From Planctomycetota bacterium (lineage in GTDB: Bacteria > Planctomycetota > Planctomycetia > Pirellulales > Thermoguttaceae): a stretch of 33,779 nt of DNA. Every line of letters begins with the position of its first letter. The first letter of the stretch is position 1. The notes below the pieces were generated by a model. It saw nothing but the letters and a program-made list of their open reading frames with translations, was not told the DNA's origin and did not search any database. A program made the translations under genes and the position numbers. Below, piece after piece: positions 15,159 to 25,323 of this stretch. The stretch is from the NCBI GenBank assembly GCA_030611515.1, contig JAUWPQ010000014.1:1-33779 (forward strand), given 5' to 3'.

Positions 15159-16151
15159 ATGTCCACGAGAATCGTCCTCTGTTATCCGGTCGAACCAAAA
15201 CACATCGAGCAGATCGCCGCCGCAATGCCGGATGCCGAGATCGTCGACGCCGGGCAAGAGCGAATTGCCGAGGAGCTTTTCGCCGCCGATATCTTCTGCG
15301 GCCACGCCAAAGTGCCCGTCGATTGGGACGGCGTGGTGCGTCAGGGGCGACTGCGGTGGATACAATCTTCGGCCGCCGGAATGGACCACTGCCTGGTTCC
15401 CTCGGTCATCGAGTCGGACATCGCGGTGACCAGCGCCTCGGGCGTGTTGGCCGATCAGGTGGCGGAACACACGATCGCCCTGATTACGGGCTGGTGCCGC
15501 GGTCTGCCCGTTTTTTTCCGCGCCCAGGCGAAGAAAGAGTTCGTCCGGCGACCGACCCGCGATTTGACCCGCTCGACGGTTGGCATCGTGGGCTTAGGCG
15601 GCGTCGGCCGACGATTGGCCCATCTGCTCAGCGCTTTCGACACGCGCATCCTAGCCACCGACATGTTCCCGGTAGATAAGCCGGATTGTGTCGAGGCCCT
15701 ATGGACGGCCGACCGGTTGGAAGATTTGCCGTCGGAGGCTGATTTCCTCGTTCTCTGCCTGCCGCTGAACGATTCAACGCGCGGGTTGATCGATGCCTCG
15801 ATTATTTCCAAGATGAAACCGGGGGCGCTTTTGGTAAACGTCGCCCGGGGACCGCTGGTCGTGACGGCCGACCTGATCGACGCGCTCGAGAGCGGCCGGC
15901 TCGCCGGGGCCGTGATGGACGTGACGGACCCCGAGCCGCTCTCGCCGGAGAGCCGGCTGTGGGACATGCCGAACGTGATTATCACCCCTCATGTGGGCGG
16001 GCAAAGCTCCTGGCGGATCGACAACATGACAACCATGTTCTGTCGCAATCTCCAGCGGTGGAACGCGGGGCTGACGTTGATAAACTATCTGACCGACAAG
16101 CGGCTGGGATTTCCCATCCGCGGCGGCGGATACCCGCTCTGGGTGGCATAA
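15159..16151 (+). CDS. D-2-hydroxyacid dehydrogenase, NAD-dependent
   Basis: Cytosolic oxidoreductase of 330 aa of the D-isomer-specific 2-hydroxyacid dehydrogenase family, which includes phosphoglycerate, glycerate and formate dehydrogenases. The Rossmann motif GIVGLGGVGRRLA sits mid-protein. The catalytic triad is recognisable: Arg in NVARGPLV, Glu in DPEPLS and His in TPHVGGQ. The substrate cannot be named from sequence alone. ATG 15159 (MSTRIVLCYPV) matches the family start; a TTG seven codons earlier is less likely. It follows the hydrogenase operon in the same direction with a gap of about 140 bp, so co-transcription is possible but not shown. Confidence 0.88.
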   Translation: MSTRIVLCYPVEPKHIEQIAAAMPDAEIVDAGQERIAEELFAADIFCGHAKVPVDWDGVVRQGRLRWIQSSAAGMDHCLVPSVIESDIAVTSASGVLADQVAEHTIALITGWCRGLPVFFRAQAKKEFVRRPTRDLTRSTVGIVGLGGVGRRLAHLLSAFDTRILATDMFPVDKPDCVEALWTADRLEDLPSEADFLVLCLPLNDSTRGLIDASIISKMKPGALLVNVARGPLVVTADLIDALESGRLAGAVMDVTDPEPLSPESRLWDMPNVIITPHVGGQSSWRIDNMTTMFCRNLQRWNAGLTLINYLTDKRLGFPIRGGGYPLWVA

Positions 16152-16179
16152 AGCCGATAAAGTTACGGCCGTTATGGTC

Positions 16180-16246
16180 GTTTAACCCGGAGCCATCGGC
16201 GACGGGATGCCACGTCTCCACCGTCGCCGATGGCTCCGGGTTAAAC
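16180..16246. repeat. Perfect 26-bp inverted repeat (GTTTAAC...GTTAAAC)
   Basis: Arms 16180-16205 and 16221-16246 are perfect reverse complements around a 15-base loop. The stem is flanked by GTTTAACCCGG / CCGGGTTAAAC, resembling the ends of the element at 4376-4454. It could act as a terminator for the dehydrogenase gene, but has no T-run. Confidence 0.9.
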
Positions 16247-16336
16247 AAAGTTCGCTCTTTACGGCCGGCCGGTACAAGAGCTATGATTGTCGCAACGAGA
16301 CTGCGGGGCACGCACCTGGGACGCCGAGGACAACAA

Positions 16337-17449
16337 ATGTCGAGCACGACTTTTCTGGAAGGAAGCGCTACCCGGACTTGGGGCGGCCAGCCGGCTGTCC
16401 GATGTTCGGACGATCTGCTCGGCCACTACCAGCGGATCATCGAAGGAAAACGGCTGAGCTGGACGGAGCATCACCACTTGATCAGCCTCCTGGGTTCGGG
16501 CGGACAGGGTGTGGTTTATCTCACCGAGCGGCGCGGGACCGACAACTTCACGCTGCCGGTCGCCTTGAAGATTTTTTCGCCCGAGCATTACGAAGACGAG
16601 CGGTCGTACGACGAAGCGATGGGCCGGATGGCCGAGGTGGCCGCCCGCGTTGCCCAAATCCAGCAGGACAACCTGCTCGACGTCCACAACTGGGTCGATC
16701 GCAGCCGCATCCGCATGATGGAGATGGAATGGGTCGACGGCTACGACCTTTCCCGGCTCTTGACCCGCCAAATGCTCGAACAGTTGGAGAGCCGCGTGAG
16801 CATCAAGCGTTGGAACTACATCAATCAGGTGATTGTCACGACCGGAGCGATGCATCCGCGGGTTAAGCCGGGCGTGGCCATCGCCATCGTGCGCGATTGC
16901 CTGGCCGCGCTGGCCGCCTTGCACCGCGAGGGAATCGTCCACGGCGACGTGAAACCGTCGAACATCATGATCAAGCGGACCGGCAACGCGAAAATCGTCG
17001 ATCTCGGATCGGCGTTCGACCTCGAAAAGCCGCCGGTCCGGCGGAGTTGTACGCCGGCATACGCCGCGCCGGAAGTGCTCGAAGGTGGCGAAAACTCGCC
17101 GCGGAGCGACCTGGCCGGACTGGGATACGTGCTGGTCGAAATGCTCTCCGGCGTGCCTCCCTTCGCCGGACTGACCAACTACCGCGACCTGTTGGAGGCC
17201 AAGCGGTTCCTCTCACAGCGGCTCCCCCACGTCCTGCCGCGCGAGGTCGTCTGCAACGAGTTGTTGATGAGTTTTTGCCGCGGGCTGATCGCCCCCGATC
17301 CGATGCGCCGTTTTCCCAGCGCCGAGGCGGCCGATTTGGTCAAGGAGGGCGCCGCCAGTTTCCACCGCCAGCTTATCAAAGGCGATCTGGCCAGCGAGTA
17401 CGACAACGAAATCCGGCTCTGGCTGGAAGAGTTGCGGGAACTGAATTGA
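16337..17449 (+). CDS. Serine/threonine protein kinase
   Basis: Cytosolic Hanks-type kinase of 370 aa; no membrane segment. The glycine loop LGSGGQGVVY, the ATP-anchoring lysine in VALKIF, the catalytic loop HGDVKPSN and a DLG version of the metal-binding DFG motif are all present, followed by AAPEVL. The catalytic loop has HGD in place of HRD, as in many bacterial kinases, so activity is likely. An insert of about 60 residues (roughly 85-145) lies between the lysine lobe and the C-lobe. The ATG at 16337 has GAGGA upstream. The frame is open further upstream, but that part runs through the palindrome at 16180-16246 and was rejected. Confidence 0.88.
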   Translation: MSSTTFLEGSATRTWGGQPAVRCSDDLLGHYQRIIEGKRLSWTEHHHLISLLGSGGQGVVYLTERRGTDNFTLPVALKIFSPEHYEDERSYDEAMGRMAEVAARVAQIQQDNLLDVHNWVDRSRIRMMEMEWVDGYDLSRLLTRQMLEQLESRVSIKRWNYINQVIVTTGAMHPRVKPGVAIAIVRDCLAALAALHREGIVHGDVKPSNIMIKRTGNAKIVDLGSAFDLEKPPVRRSCTPAYAAPEVLEGGENSPRSDLAGLGYVLVEMLSGVPPFAGLTNYRDLLEAKRFLSQRLPHVLPREVVCNELLMSFCRGLIAPDPMRRFPSAEAADLVKEGAASFHRQLIKGDLASEYDNEIRLWLEELRELN

Positions 17450-17556
17450 TTGGTGTTTCGATTTGAAGACGCATGAGCCTGCCCGTTGTGCGGAAACAAA
17501 GCAAAAGTGACTGTCCGGAGAATGCCTCCGGCAGATAAGGCATGTCGGTTAACGAC

Positions 17557-17585
17557 TTGTTTTTTTGCCAAAATTGCCCCATAAT
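17557..17585 (+). promoter_or_regulatory. Candidate sigma-70 promoter for a leaderless antitoxin transcript
   Basis: TTGTTT at 17557-17562 and CATAAT at 17580-17585 are separated by 17 bases. The antitoxin ATG (17592) lies six bases beyond the -10, just where transcription should begin, and no ribosome site precedes it. A leaderless mRNA is therefore plausible. Confidence 0.45.
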
Positions 17586-17591
17586 AGTGAT

Positions 17592-17828
17592 ATGACCGTG
17601 GCCGTGGAAAAACTGGCGAACGAAATTCGAGCACTCCCTCAGGAGGAGTTCGACCAGTTTTTGTCTTGGCTCTCCCAGTATCAAGCAGAGCAAATGGACG
17701 ATTGGGACAGGGAAATCGAGCGGGATTCCCAACCTGGGGGACGGCTGCAAGACGTCCTCGATCGGGTCCGAAACGACATCGCCGAGGGAAGGACGAAACC
17801 GCTCGATGAAATCCTTGACAACTCCTGA
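17592..17828 (+). CDS. Probable antitoxin of a RelE/ParE-type module
   Basis: Short acidic protein of 78 aa (MTVAVEKLANEIRALPQEEFDQFL...), mostly helical, with a variable charged C-terminus. This is the usual shape of small antitoxins that cover a RelE-family toxin. Its end overlaps the toxin gene by 23 bases. An in-frame ATG at 17565 would add nine residues but overlaps the predicted promoter. I do not recognise a DNA-binding motif. The role is inferred mainly from its neighbour. Confidence 0.7.
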   Translation: MTVAVEKLANEIRALPQEEFDQFLSWLSQYQAEQMDDWDREIERDSQPGGRLQDVLDRVRNDIAEGRTKPLDEILDNS

Positions 17829-18066
17829 TTTCTGGGGGTCATACGCCCAGCTTCGGCCGGAAATCAAGACCCTCGCCAAACGTGCCTACCGAATCTGGAT
17901 AAACAATCCCAGGCATCCCTCCTTGTGTTTCAAGAAAGTGCGTGATTTCTGGTCCATCAGAATCGGCAAAGGGTATCGCGCTCTGGCAATCCGGCAAGAA
18001 GATACATTCTATTGGTTTTGGATCGGAAAGCACGATGAATACGAGCGATTGCTCGTAAGCAAGTAG
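17806..18066 (+). CDS. RelE/ParE-family toxin-like protein
   Basis: Small basic protein of 86 aa. The run KKVRDFWSIRIGKGYRALAIRQ followed by FYWFWIGKHDEYERLL has the strand pattern and the conserved R-I/G-YRAL core of RelE/ParE/HigB-type toxins, which act on ribosome-bound mRNA or on gyrase. Arg and Lys residues of the usual basic face are present; target and activity are not predictable. The overlap with the preceding gene supports a two-gene module. Confidence 0.8.
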   Translation: MKSLTTPDFWGSYAQLRPEIKTLAKRAYRIWINNPRHPSLCFKKVRDFWSIRIGKGYRALAIRQEDTFYWFWIGKHDEYERLLVSK

Positions 18067-18070
18067 TAGT

Positions 18071-18718
<648 letters not shown>

Positions 18719-18755
18719 CGGCGTCGCCCATACCCCCCAGTCTCGCCAGCTTTTC

Positions 18756-18785
18756 TTGACTCGGGTATCTCGCTTCCACCATAAT
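18756..18785 (+). promoter_or_regulatory. Candidate sigma-70 promoter of the glycine-zipper lipoprotein gene
   Basis: TTGACT at 18756-18761 and CATAAT at 18780-18785 with an 18-base spacer. It lies 46 bases before the GTG start codon, with the ribosome site GAGGAGA in between. Confidence 0.5.
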
Positions 18786-18831
18786 CCGTCGCTGGTTTTC
18801 GTAGCGACTTCAATATATCGAGGAGACTTCC

Positions 18832-19464
18832 GTGACACGGACGCCATTTCGTTTGCTGCTGTTGTTTGTTTTCGCTCCGGCGGGCTTTTGCTCGACGGGC
18901 TGCAACTCGCCATATCATTCCGACCGGGGCGCGCTGTTCGGCGGACTGCTGGGGGCCGGCACCGGGGCTATTATCGGAAACCAGTTAGGAAACACCGGTG
19001 CCGGGGCGGCGATCGGAGCGGGCGTCGGCGCGCTGAGCGGCGCGGCCATCGGAAGTGAACTCGACCAGATCGAGGCCCGGAACCGCGCCATGATCGCCCA
19101 ACAACTCGGCCGACAAGTCGCCCCCGGCGCGGTCACCATCGACGACGCGATCGCCATGACCGCGGCGGGCGTCAGCGAGGAATTGATCGTCAACCACGTC
19201 CGCGCAAACGGCATGGTCGCCCCGCTGCAAGCCGGCGATCTGATCCGCCTGCAACAGCAGGGCGTAAGCACGCGAGTAGTGGCCACAATGCAAGAGCCGC
19301 CAAGGCAAGCCGCCCGTACGGTGCTGGTCCAAGAGCCGGCCCCGACGCCCGTGATTGTCGAGGAGTATCACTACGGGCCGTACTGGGGGCCGCGATACTA
19401 TCGCCCCTATCACCGCCGGCATCATCGTCCGGGTATGAGTTGGGGCGTGGCCATCGGCAACTAA
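18832..19464 (+). CDS. Glycine-zipper lipoprotein
   Basis: Probable outer-envelope lipoprotein of 210 aa. The signal peptide MTRTPFRLLLLFVFAPAGF leads to a lipobox ending STGC. A glycine-zipper block (about residues 34-72: GALFGGLLGAGTGAIIGNQ, then repeated GxxxG) would insert into or span a membrane. A soluble helical part follows (DDAIAMTAAGVSEELIVNHV), then a Pro/Tyr/His-rich tail (YRPYHRRHHRPG). Similar proteins are common in planctomycetes; function unknown. The start codon is GTG with a good ribosome site (GAGGAGA). A hairpin directly after the stop (19468-19488) may end the transcript. Confidence 0.82.
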   Translation: MTRTPFRLLLLFVFAPAGFCSTGCNSPYHSDRGALFGGLLGAGTGAIIGNQLGNTGAGAAIGAGVGALSGAAIGSELDQIEARNRAMIAQQLGRQVAPGAVTIDDAIAMTAAGVSEELIVNHVRANGMVAPLQAGDLIRLQQQGVSTRVVATMQEPPRQAARTVLVQEPAPTPVIVEEYHYGPYWGPRYYRPYHRRHHRPGMSWGVAIGN

Positions 19465-19467
19465 AAA

Positions 19468-19488
19468 GGCGCGACCGGTGGTCGCGCC
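19468..19488. terminator. Hairpin directly after the stop codon
   Basis: GGCGCGACC-GGT-GGTCGCGCC, nine perfect base pairs, begins four bases after the stop of the glycine-zipper gene. There is no T-run, so termination efficiency is uncertain. It resembles the GCGACC...GGTCGC elements at 19523-19545 and 22427-22449. Confidence 0.5.
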
Positions 19489-19522
19489 CCGGTGTGAGCA
19501 ATTGCCAAGCGCACTCCCCCGA

Positions 19523-19545
19523 GCGCGACCAACGGTCGCGGCTTT
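19523..19545. repeat. Short dispersed palindrome GCGCGACC-AAC-GGTCGCGGC
   Basis: Twenty-three bases here are identical to 22427-22449, which lies inside pabB. The core is a 6-8 bp hairpin. Confidence 0.75.
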
Positions 19546-19553
19546 ATGCATCG

Positions 19554-19584
19554 GTTGGGGCGGCAGTTGAACTGCCGCCCCAAC
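19554..19584. repeat. Palindrome at the 3' side of a PEP-CTERM gene
   Basis: A 14-bp stem (GTTGGGGCGGCAGT with ACTGCCGCCCCAAC, three-base loop). A degraded copy stands at 20521-20551, again just beyond the 3' end of a PEP-CTERM gene. Possible terminator or repeat remnant. Confidence 0.75.
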
Positions 19585-19608
19585 GTTACTCCGTTCGCGG
19601 AGCGGTTT

Positions 19609-20286
19609 CTACGCGGTCCGACGTTTCCGCCAGACGAACAGCAACGCGCTGACTCCCGCCATCGTCAGCAACACGAACGTGCCCGGCTCGGGAATGGTCG
19701 GGTACTGCGCGATGATAATAGGGGCACTGGGATCGGCAGTGCCGTCGTATACGAGATACTTCGTGAGGGTCAGATTGGTACAGACGGGCAATGGCGGGGT
19801 AAACGTCCAATCGACCTTCGTGTTGTCCATCGGAATCACGTACGTCCAAATGCCGAACCAATTCGAGGCGCTGAAGCTCCATTGGTTCTCCCCCCCAGGT
19901 CCGGTCGGGTTCCAAGTCCATCCGGGCGTCAGGATCTCTTCGTGATAGTCGTACCAGGCGGGAGCGGTGCCGTCGGGTCCGCCGCCGACGTGGAGGTTCT
20001 CGGTGAGCGTGTAAATGGTGCCGGCAACGGCGGGATCGAGTAGCGTAAGGGTTTTTATCCAGGGCCCCGCGTCGGGGTCGTAGTATACGTCCTGGTTTCC
20101 GCCCCCGTAGGGGTCTTCGACGACCCATCCGTCCCCTTCCGGCTCATACTCGGAACCGGCCGACGTTCCGCTACCGTCGCTTGCAGGGATGCCTAAGACT
20201 GCCGCTTGCAAGGGCGCCGCCTGTCCGAAGACCAAAGCGAGCGCGAACACCAACGCCATCGTCAACCATAAGTGCCACCGTTTCAT
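19609..20286 (-). CDS. PEP-CTERM secreted protein of unknown function
   Basis: Secreted protein of 225 aa. The signal peptide MKRWHLWLTMALVFALALVF ends near an Ala-rich cleavage region. The middle is Trp-, Gly- and Asp-rich (DDPDAGPWI-, GWTWNPTGPGGENQW-like segments), consistent with a beta-sandwich extracellular domain, but no named family was recognised. The C-terminus is a typical PEP-CTERM signal: IPEPGTFVLL, a hydrophobic helix and WRKRRTA. The start at 20286 has GGGAGGA just upstream; an ATG 12 codons earlier has none. It is flanked by palindromic repeats on both sides. Confidence 0.85.
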   Translation of the reverse strand: MKRWHLWLTMALVFALALVFGQAAPLQAAVLGIPASDGSGTSAGSEYEPEGDGWVVEDPYGGGNQDVYYDPDAGPWIKTLTLLDPAVAGTIYTLTENLHVGGGPDGTAPAWYDYHEEILTPGWTWNPTGPGGENQWSFSASNWFGIWTYVIPMDNTKVDWTFTPPLPVCTNLTLTKYLVYDGTADPSAPIIIAQYPTIPEPGTFVLLTMAGVSALLFVWRKRRTA

Positions 20287-20349
20287 CGCATCATCCTCCC
20301 AAAAAAAGTGAAAAAGAAACAAGTGTAAACTCGCATTTGCACAACTTCA

Positions 20350-20442
20350 GTAGGTCAGGTACTCCGTACCTGACTATTGCTTGGAGCCAGATGCGGGATA
20401 CCCAACTGTTACTTGGTGTCAGGTACGGGGTACCTGACCTAC
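20350..20442. repeat. Nested inverted repeat (GGTCAGGTAC arms) between PEP-CTERM genes
   Basis: Arms 20350-20374 and 20418-20442 are reverse complements with one mismatch in 25. Each arm is itself palindromic (GTCAGGTACGG/GTACCTGAC). The architecture is the same as that of the other REPIN-like elements in the window. Confidence 0.88.
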
Positions 20443-20520
20443 TATTGCTCCATCCGTGACGATTAAAATCCCCCTACCGGCCGGCGGGCGCGTCTCTTGT
20501 CTGCCCGCCGGCCGACATCG

Positions 20521-20551
20521 GTTGAGACGGCAGTTGAACTGCCACCCCAAT
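20521..20551. repeat. Degraded copy of the 19554-19584 palindrome
   Basis: Shares CGGCAGTTGAACTGCC and the flanking CCCCAA with the upstream copy but has lost several stem pairs. It lies directly 3' of the PEP-CTERM gene at 20559-21356. Confidence 0.7.
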
Positions 20552-20558
20552 GTTAAAC

Positions 20559-21356
20559 TTACTTGCGCCGCCTCCATGCGAACAGGAGCAACCCCAATCC
20601 GGCCATCGCCAAGAGCACCAGCGTGCCCGGCTCCGGTGTGATCACGAAGGCCAAATCGAGTGACGCACCCGTTACCGGGTCTATCAACTCGTGCCAACCA
20701 TCCACCAGGCCGCCGCCCGCGGCCGAGAAGTCGCCCCACACCGCGTCGTCCAGGTAATGCTTGCCTTGGTGCTCACCTGGGTACTTTTCGACGTCGGCCG
20801 TCTTCCAACCCCACATGCCATCACGGACGTTTGCCGAGATATCCAACCAGTACACGGTTCCTTCCTCTTGTGGGAACCAGAAGTCCCGAGGCAGGATAAC
20901 GTTATACTGGAAGTAGTTGTCGTGGTCTGGGTGCCAGCACTCACCCGTACTCGGATCGTACCACCCTTGCTGGGTTGGCGGGTCGATCGGGACCACTCCG
21001 AACTCCGTCGCTTCGTAATCCCAAAGTTGCACGCCCGGCATGCTGTAGCCATTCGGCCCCTCCGGGATATTGTCGTGGATGCTCAGGTGGAAGCTGTTGA
21101 TGAACCCCGTCTGGCCATACATCCATGATCCCCAGAAGTGGATGTCCTTTACCCAGCCCGTCTCGGAACAGGTCCAGTCATCGGCCAACACTTTTGGCCA
21201 CGTGGCGTTGACGTCCCAGCCGTCTTCGTCGGGCAATTGTGGGAAGTGCATCTTGTGGCCGTCCTCGGGCTTCCAATCGGCCACGGTCGGCGCGGCCAGG
21301 AACATCAACGTTCCCAAGACCGCCAGGACGACAAAACTTTTTTTCACGGAAAACAT
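20559..21356 (-). CDS. PEP-CTERM secreted protein, DUF7901-like
   Basis: Secreted protein of 265 aa. The signal peptide MFSVKKSFVVLAVLGTLMFL is followed by a mature start near ADWKPEDGHKM. The block LADDWTCSETGWVKDIHFWG is a signature I associate with a family of planctomycete PEP-CTERM proteins (DUF7901-like); function unknown. The middle is rich in Trp and Asp (DISANVRDGMWGWKTADV). The C-terminus has TPEPGTLVLLAMAGLG followed by a hydrophobic helix and AWRRRK, the exosortase sorting signal. The start at 21356 has AAGGAGA upstream; an upstream in-frame extension of 33 residues is not supported. Confidence 0.86.
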   Translation of the reverse strand: MFSVKKSFVVLAVLGTLMFLAAPTVADWKPEDGHKMHFPQLPDEDGWDVNATWPKVLADDWTCSETGWVKDIHFWGSWMYGQTGFINSFHLSIHDNIPEGPNGYSMPGVQLWDYEATEFGVVPIDPPTQQGWYDPSTGECWHPDHDNYFQYNVILPRDFWFPQEEGTVYWLDISANVRDGMWGWKTADVEKYPGEHQGKHYLDDAVWGDFSAAGGGLVDGWHELIDPVTGASLDLAFVITPEPGTLVLLAMAGLGLLLFAWRRRK

Positions 21357-21585
21357 AACGCCGTCTCCTTCATGAAAAACCATTCGTGGACACACCGCGC
21401 ACGGCACAATCCGCGCGCGGCAACAAACCGAAAAACACCAGGAAAATTCTGCCAAGAAATGGCCCAGGCATCACCCCCTTCCGCAACGGCGACGACTCGA
21501 TGAGATCACTCGCCGCGATTAACGATGACCATCGCCCCAGACAAGCCGCGAAGGTTGCCTCACCCCTCCATGTTGCATAACGGTC

Positions 21586-21614
21586 AGCTTAGCAATCCGA
21601 ACCAGAATAGTCAA
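21586..21614 (-). promoter_or_regulatory. Candidate sigma-70 promoter for the 20559-21356 gene
   Basis: On the minus strand TTGACT (21614-21609) and TAAGCT (21591-21586) are separated by 17 bases. Transcription would begin near 21579, giving a leader of about 220 bases. The region 21357-21801 otherwise contains no gene. Confidence 0.4.
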
Positions 21615-21744
21615 CGATTAGAGACAATTTTTTCTGGAAAATATGCCGTCTCCCCCCCTGCGTGAGTTAGCGCCTAATGGGGGGCACCGGCGGCAGCGGC
21701 TTGTCGCCGCAGGATAACACCGCTAAAACCAGGACGCAACCAAA

Positions 21745-21769
21745 CCCGGCGTGGACGCCGGGGCTAAAC
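21745..21769. repeat. Partial GCTAAA-type hairpin element
   Basis: CCCGGCG-TGGA-CGCCGGG followed by GCTAAAC, like the right half of the 4376-4454 element. No matching left half is convincing. The rest of 21357-21801 holds a candidate promoter for the minus-strand gene and low-complexity sequence. Confidence 0.6.
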
Positions 21770-21801
21770 CGACTTGATGCAAAAACCCCAAAACACGCAC
21801 C

Positions 21802-23299
<1,498 letters not shown>

Positions 23300-23301
<2 letters not shown>

Positions 23302-23408
23302 TGGTCAGTGGTCAGTGGCCAGTGGTCAGTGGCCAGTGGCCAGTTTCCGTAACTCAAAAAACTGAACACTGACAACTGAACACTGATAACTGACAACTGA
23401 AAACTCCC
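23300..23408. repeat. Two heptamer arrays between pabB and pabA
   Basis: Array 1, 23300-23348: six AGTGG(T/C)C units and one AGTTTCC; it overlaps the pabB stop codon. Array 2, 23361-23408: units ACTGAAC, ACTGACA, ACTGAAC, ACTGATA, ACTGACA, ACTGAAA, ending ACTCCC directly before the pabA ATG. Confidence 0.88.
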
Positions 23409-24020
23409 ATGCTCCTACTGATCGACAACTACGACAGTTTCGTCCACAACCTCGCCCGGTATTTCGAGCGATTGGGACACTCCACCCGCGTGGTCCGCAA
23501 CACTGCGATCGACGCGCGGGGCGTTGCCGCGCTGCGTCCTTCGGCGGTGGTTCTCTCGCCGGGGCCTTGCACGCCCCAGCAAGCGGGTTGCTCGTTGGAA
23601 GTCGTCCGCTCGCTTCACGCGGAGTTGCCGATCCTCGGCGTTTGTCTGGGCCATCAGACGATTGCCGAGGCGTTTGGCGGCCGGCTGGCGCGGGCCAAAG
23701 AGCCGATGCACGGCCGAACCTCCTCAATCCGCCACAACGGCCAGGGTGTGTTCGCGGACGTGCCGAACCCGTTGGTCGCGTGCCGCTACCATTCGTTGGT
23801 CGTGGACGAGGCCGTGTTGCCCGAGTGTCTGGATATTACGGCCAGATCGGAAGACGGCACGGTTATGGCTATTCAACACGAGAGGCTGCCGATCGTTGGC
23901 TTGCAATTCCATCCCGAGTCGATTCTGACCGACGGCGGTTACTCGCTGCTGGCGAATTTCTTGCGATTGGCGGGGCTTCCCGCTCCGAGCGAACTTCCCG
24001 CCGGCGAACGATGCGAATAG
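23409..24020 (+). CDS. pabA: Aminodeoxychorismate/anthranilate synthase glutamine amidotransferase
   Basis: Class I glutamine amidotransferase of 203 aa that supplies ammonia to the partner synthase. The N-terminus LLLIDNYDSFVHNLARYF, the nucleophile Cys in GVCLGHQTIAEAFGG, and the His and Glu of FHPESILT are all present, so the catalytic triad is complete. With the adjacent pabB it forms the folate-branch enzyme; in many bacteria the same protein also serves TrpE. The start follows a heptamer array with no Shine-Dalgarno site. Confidence 0.93.
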   Translation: MLLLIDNYDSFVHNLARYFERLGHSTRVVRNTAIDARGVAALRPSAVVLSPGPCTPQQAGCSLEVVRSLHAELPILGVCLGHQTIAEAFGGRLARAKEPMHGRTSSIRHNGQGVFADVPNPLVACRYHSLVVDEAVLPECLDITARSEDGTVMAIQHERLPIVGLQFHPESILTDGGYSLLANFLRLAGLPAPSELPAGERCE

Positions 24021-24031
24021 CCGTATGCCCT

Positions 24032-24165
24032 CGTTCCCATGCTCTGCATGGGAACGCACTGTTTGGACGCTCCGCGTCCATCGCGCAACCATCGATCATG
24101 ATGCGCTATCCACCACGCGGACGCGGAGCGTCCGGGCAACGTGTTCCCACGCGGAGCGTGGGAAC
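24032..24165. repeat. Composite palindromic repeat between pabA and a convergent gene
   Basis: Four hairpins in symmetric order: CGTTCCCATGC...GCATGGGAACG (24032-24056), GGACGC-TCC-GCGTCC (24065-24079), GGACGC-GGA-GCGTCC (24119-24133) and GTTCCCACGC-GGA-GCGTGGGAAC (24143-24165). It lies between pabA (plus) and the glycosyltransferase (minus), ending seven bases from the latter's stop codon. Confidence 0.85.
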
Positions 24166-24171
24166 AAGATG

Positions 24172-25293
24172 TTAAATCGAGGCGACGTCGCGATAGTGTT
24201 GCAGGAGATTTTCCACCGCCGTTCGCGAGTCGAAGTATGTTTCTGCCCGGCGTCTGGCGGCGGAGGAAATGCGACGCCGCAACGGTTCGTCGTCGAGCAA
24301 TTCGAGCATGGCGGCGGACAGCGAGTGAGGATCGTCGGGCTTTACGAGCCGTGCGGCCTCGCATTGCGGCGGAAAGATTTCCGGCGTGCCTCCAACCTCG
24401 GTGGCGACGACCGTCGTGCCGGCGGCGGCCGCTTCCAACAATACCCGGCCAAGAGGCTCCTGCCGAGCCGCATGGACCAGCAGCGTCAATTCGTTCAGCA
24501 GCGGAGCTACGTCGTCGCGGCGGCCGAGGAAATGAACCCGTCCGACCAGCGGTCCGTCCGGTGCCGCGTGCAAATCGCTCTCGAAGCAGCGAGATTCGTT
24601 CTTTTCCGAATTGCGCTCGCCGACAATGAGGTAATGGACTTTTGGGGCCTGACATGCGACCGTTGCGGCAGCGCGAAGAAGGACATCTTGGCCCTTGCGG
24701 AGGCCAAGTTGTCCGATTGTGCCGATCAGTTGTGTTTCGGCCGAAAGTCCGAGTTCACGATGCAAGTATCCGGTCGGCGGCCGGGGGCGAAACTCGTCGA
24801 GATCGACGCCGTTATAGAGGACGCATGTTTTCTCCGCCGAGAGGCCGCCGGAGACGTGGAACTCGCGCGTGGCCCGCGATACGGCCAACAGCCGGGCGTG
24901 GCAATTCAGATCGGCCACGGCCCGGGCGCTGAGTTTGACGATGTCCCGTAGATGCGCGATGCTCGGCATCCGCAGCCGCGCGGCCACCGGGCCTGACAAT
25001 CGCCCCATCGCCAGACTGTTGGCGTGCAGCAGCGCCGGTCGCCGTCGCGAAAGGGTTTGTGCCAAACTCCCGCGGAGCAGGTCCGTCGGTATACGAACAT
25101 CGCCGATCTCACGACATTGAAAAGACAACAACTCCACGCCGCGGCCGGCCAGTTCGTCGGCCAGCGGTCCCTCCGGCGGCGCCATCACGACGGGCGTGAA
25201 GCCGGCCGTTTGCACACCGTCGAGCACCGCCAGCATCGACCGCTCGCCACCATTGAGCGTCGGGTATTCGCAGAGCAGGATGATTTCCGGCAT
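24172..25293 (-). CDS. Glycosyltransferase family 4 protein
   Basis: Cytosolic GT-B fold sugar transferase of 373 aa. The N-terminal PTLNGGERSML resembles the GT4 acceptor-binding loop. The Rossmann linker VLYNGVDLDEFRP, the phosphate-binding IGQLGLRKGQDVLL and the donor-site block EPLGRVLLEAAAAGTTVVAT with its GTPEIF continuation are clear, and the glutamates of the E-x7-E motif are visible. It is likely to act in envelope polysaccharide or lipid glycosylation; donor and acceptor are unknown. It is the last gene of the minus-strand group pdxJ-dapA-peptidase-68-aa protein, 30 bases after the last of these. The start ATG at 25293 agrees with the family. Confidence 0.88.
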   Translation of the reverse strand: MPEIILLCEYPTLNGGERSMLAVLDGVQTAGFTPVVMAPPEGPLADELAGRGVELLSFQCREIGDVRIPTDLLRGSLAQTLSRRRPALLHANSLAMGRLSGPVAARLRMPSIAHLRDIVKLSARAVADLNCHARLLAVSRATREFHVSGGLSAEKTCVLYNGVDLDEFRPRPPTGYLHRELGLSAETQLIGTIGQLGLRKGQDVLLRAAATVACQAPKVHYLIVGERNSEKNESRCFESDLHAAPDGPLVGRVHFLGRRDDVAPLLNELTLLVHAARQEPLGRVLLEAAAAGTTVVATEVGGTPEIFPPQCEAARLVKPDDPHSLSAAMLELLDDEPLRRRISSAARRRAETYFDSRTAVENLLQHYRDVASI

Positions 25294-25323
25294 GATTGGC
25301 GCGCTCTCATAATCTCGCGCCGA

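Noticed and set aside
15959-16336. Upstream extension of the Ser/Thr kinase gene.
   Set aside because: It overlaps the dehydrogenase gene and crosses a perfect inverted repeat; a ribosome site supports 16337.
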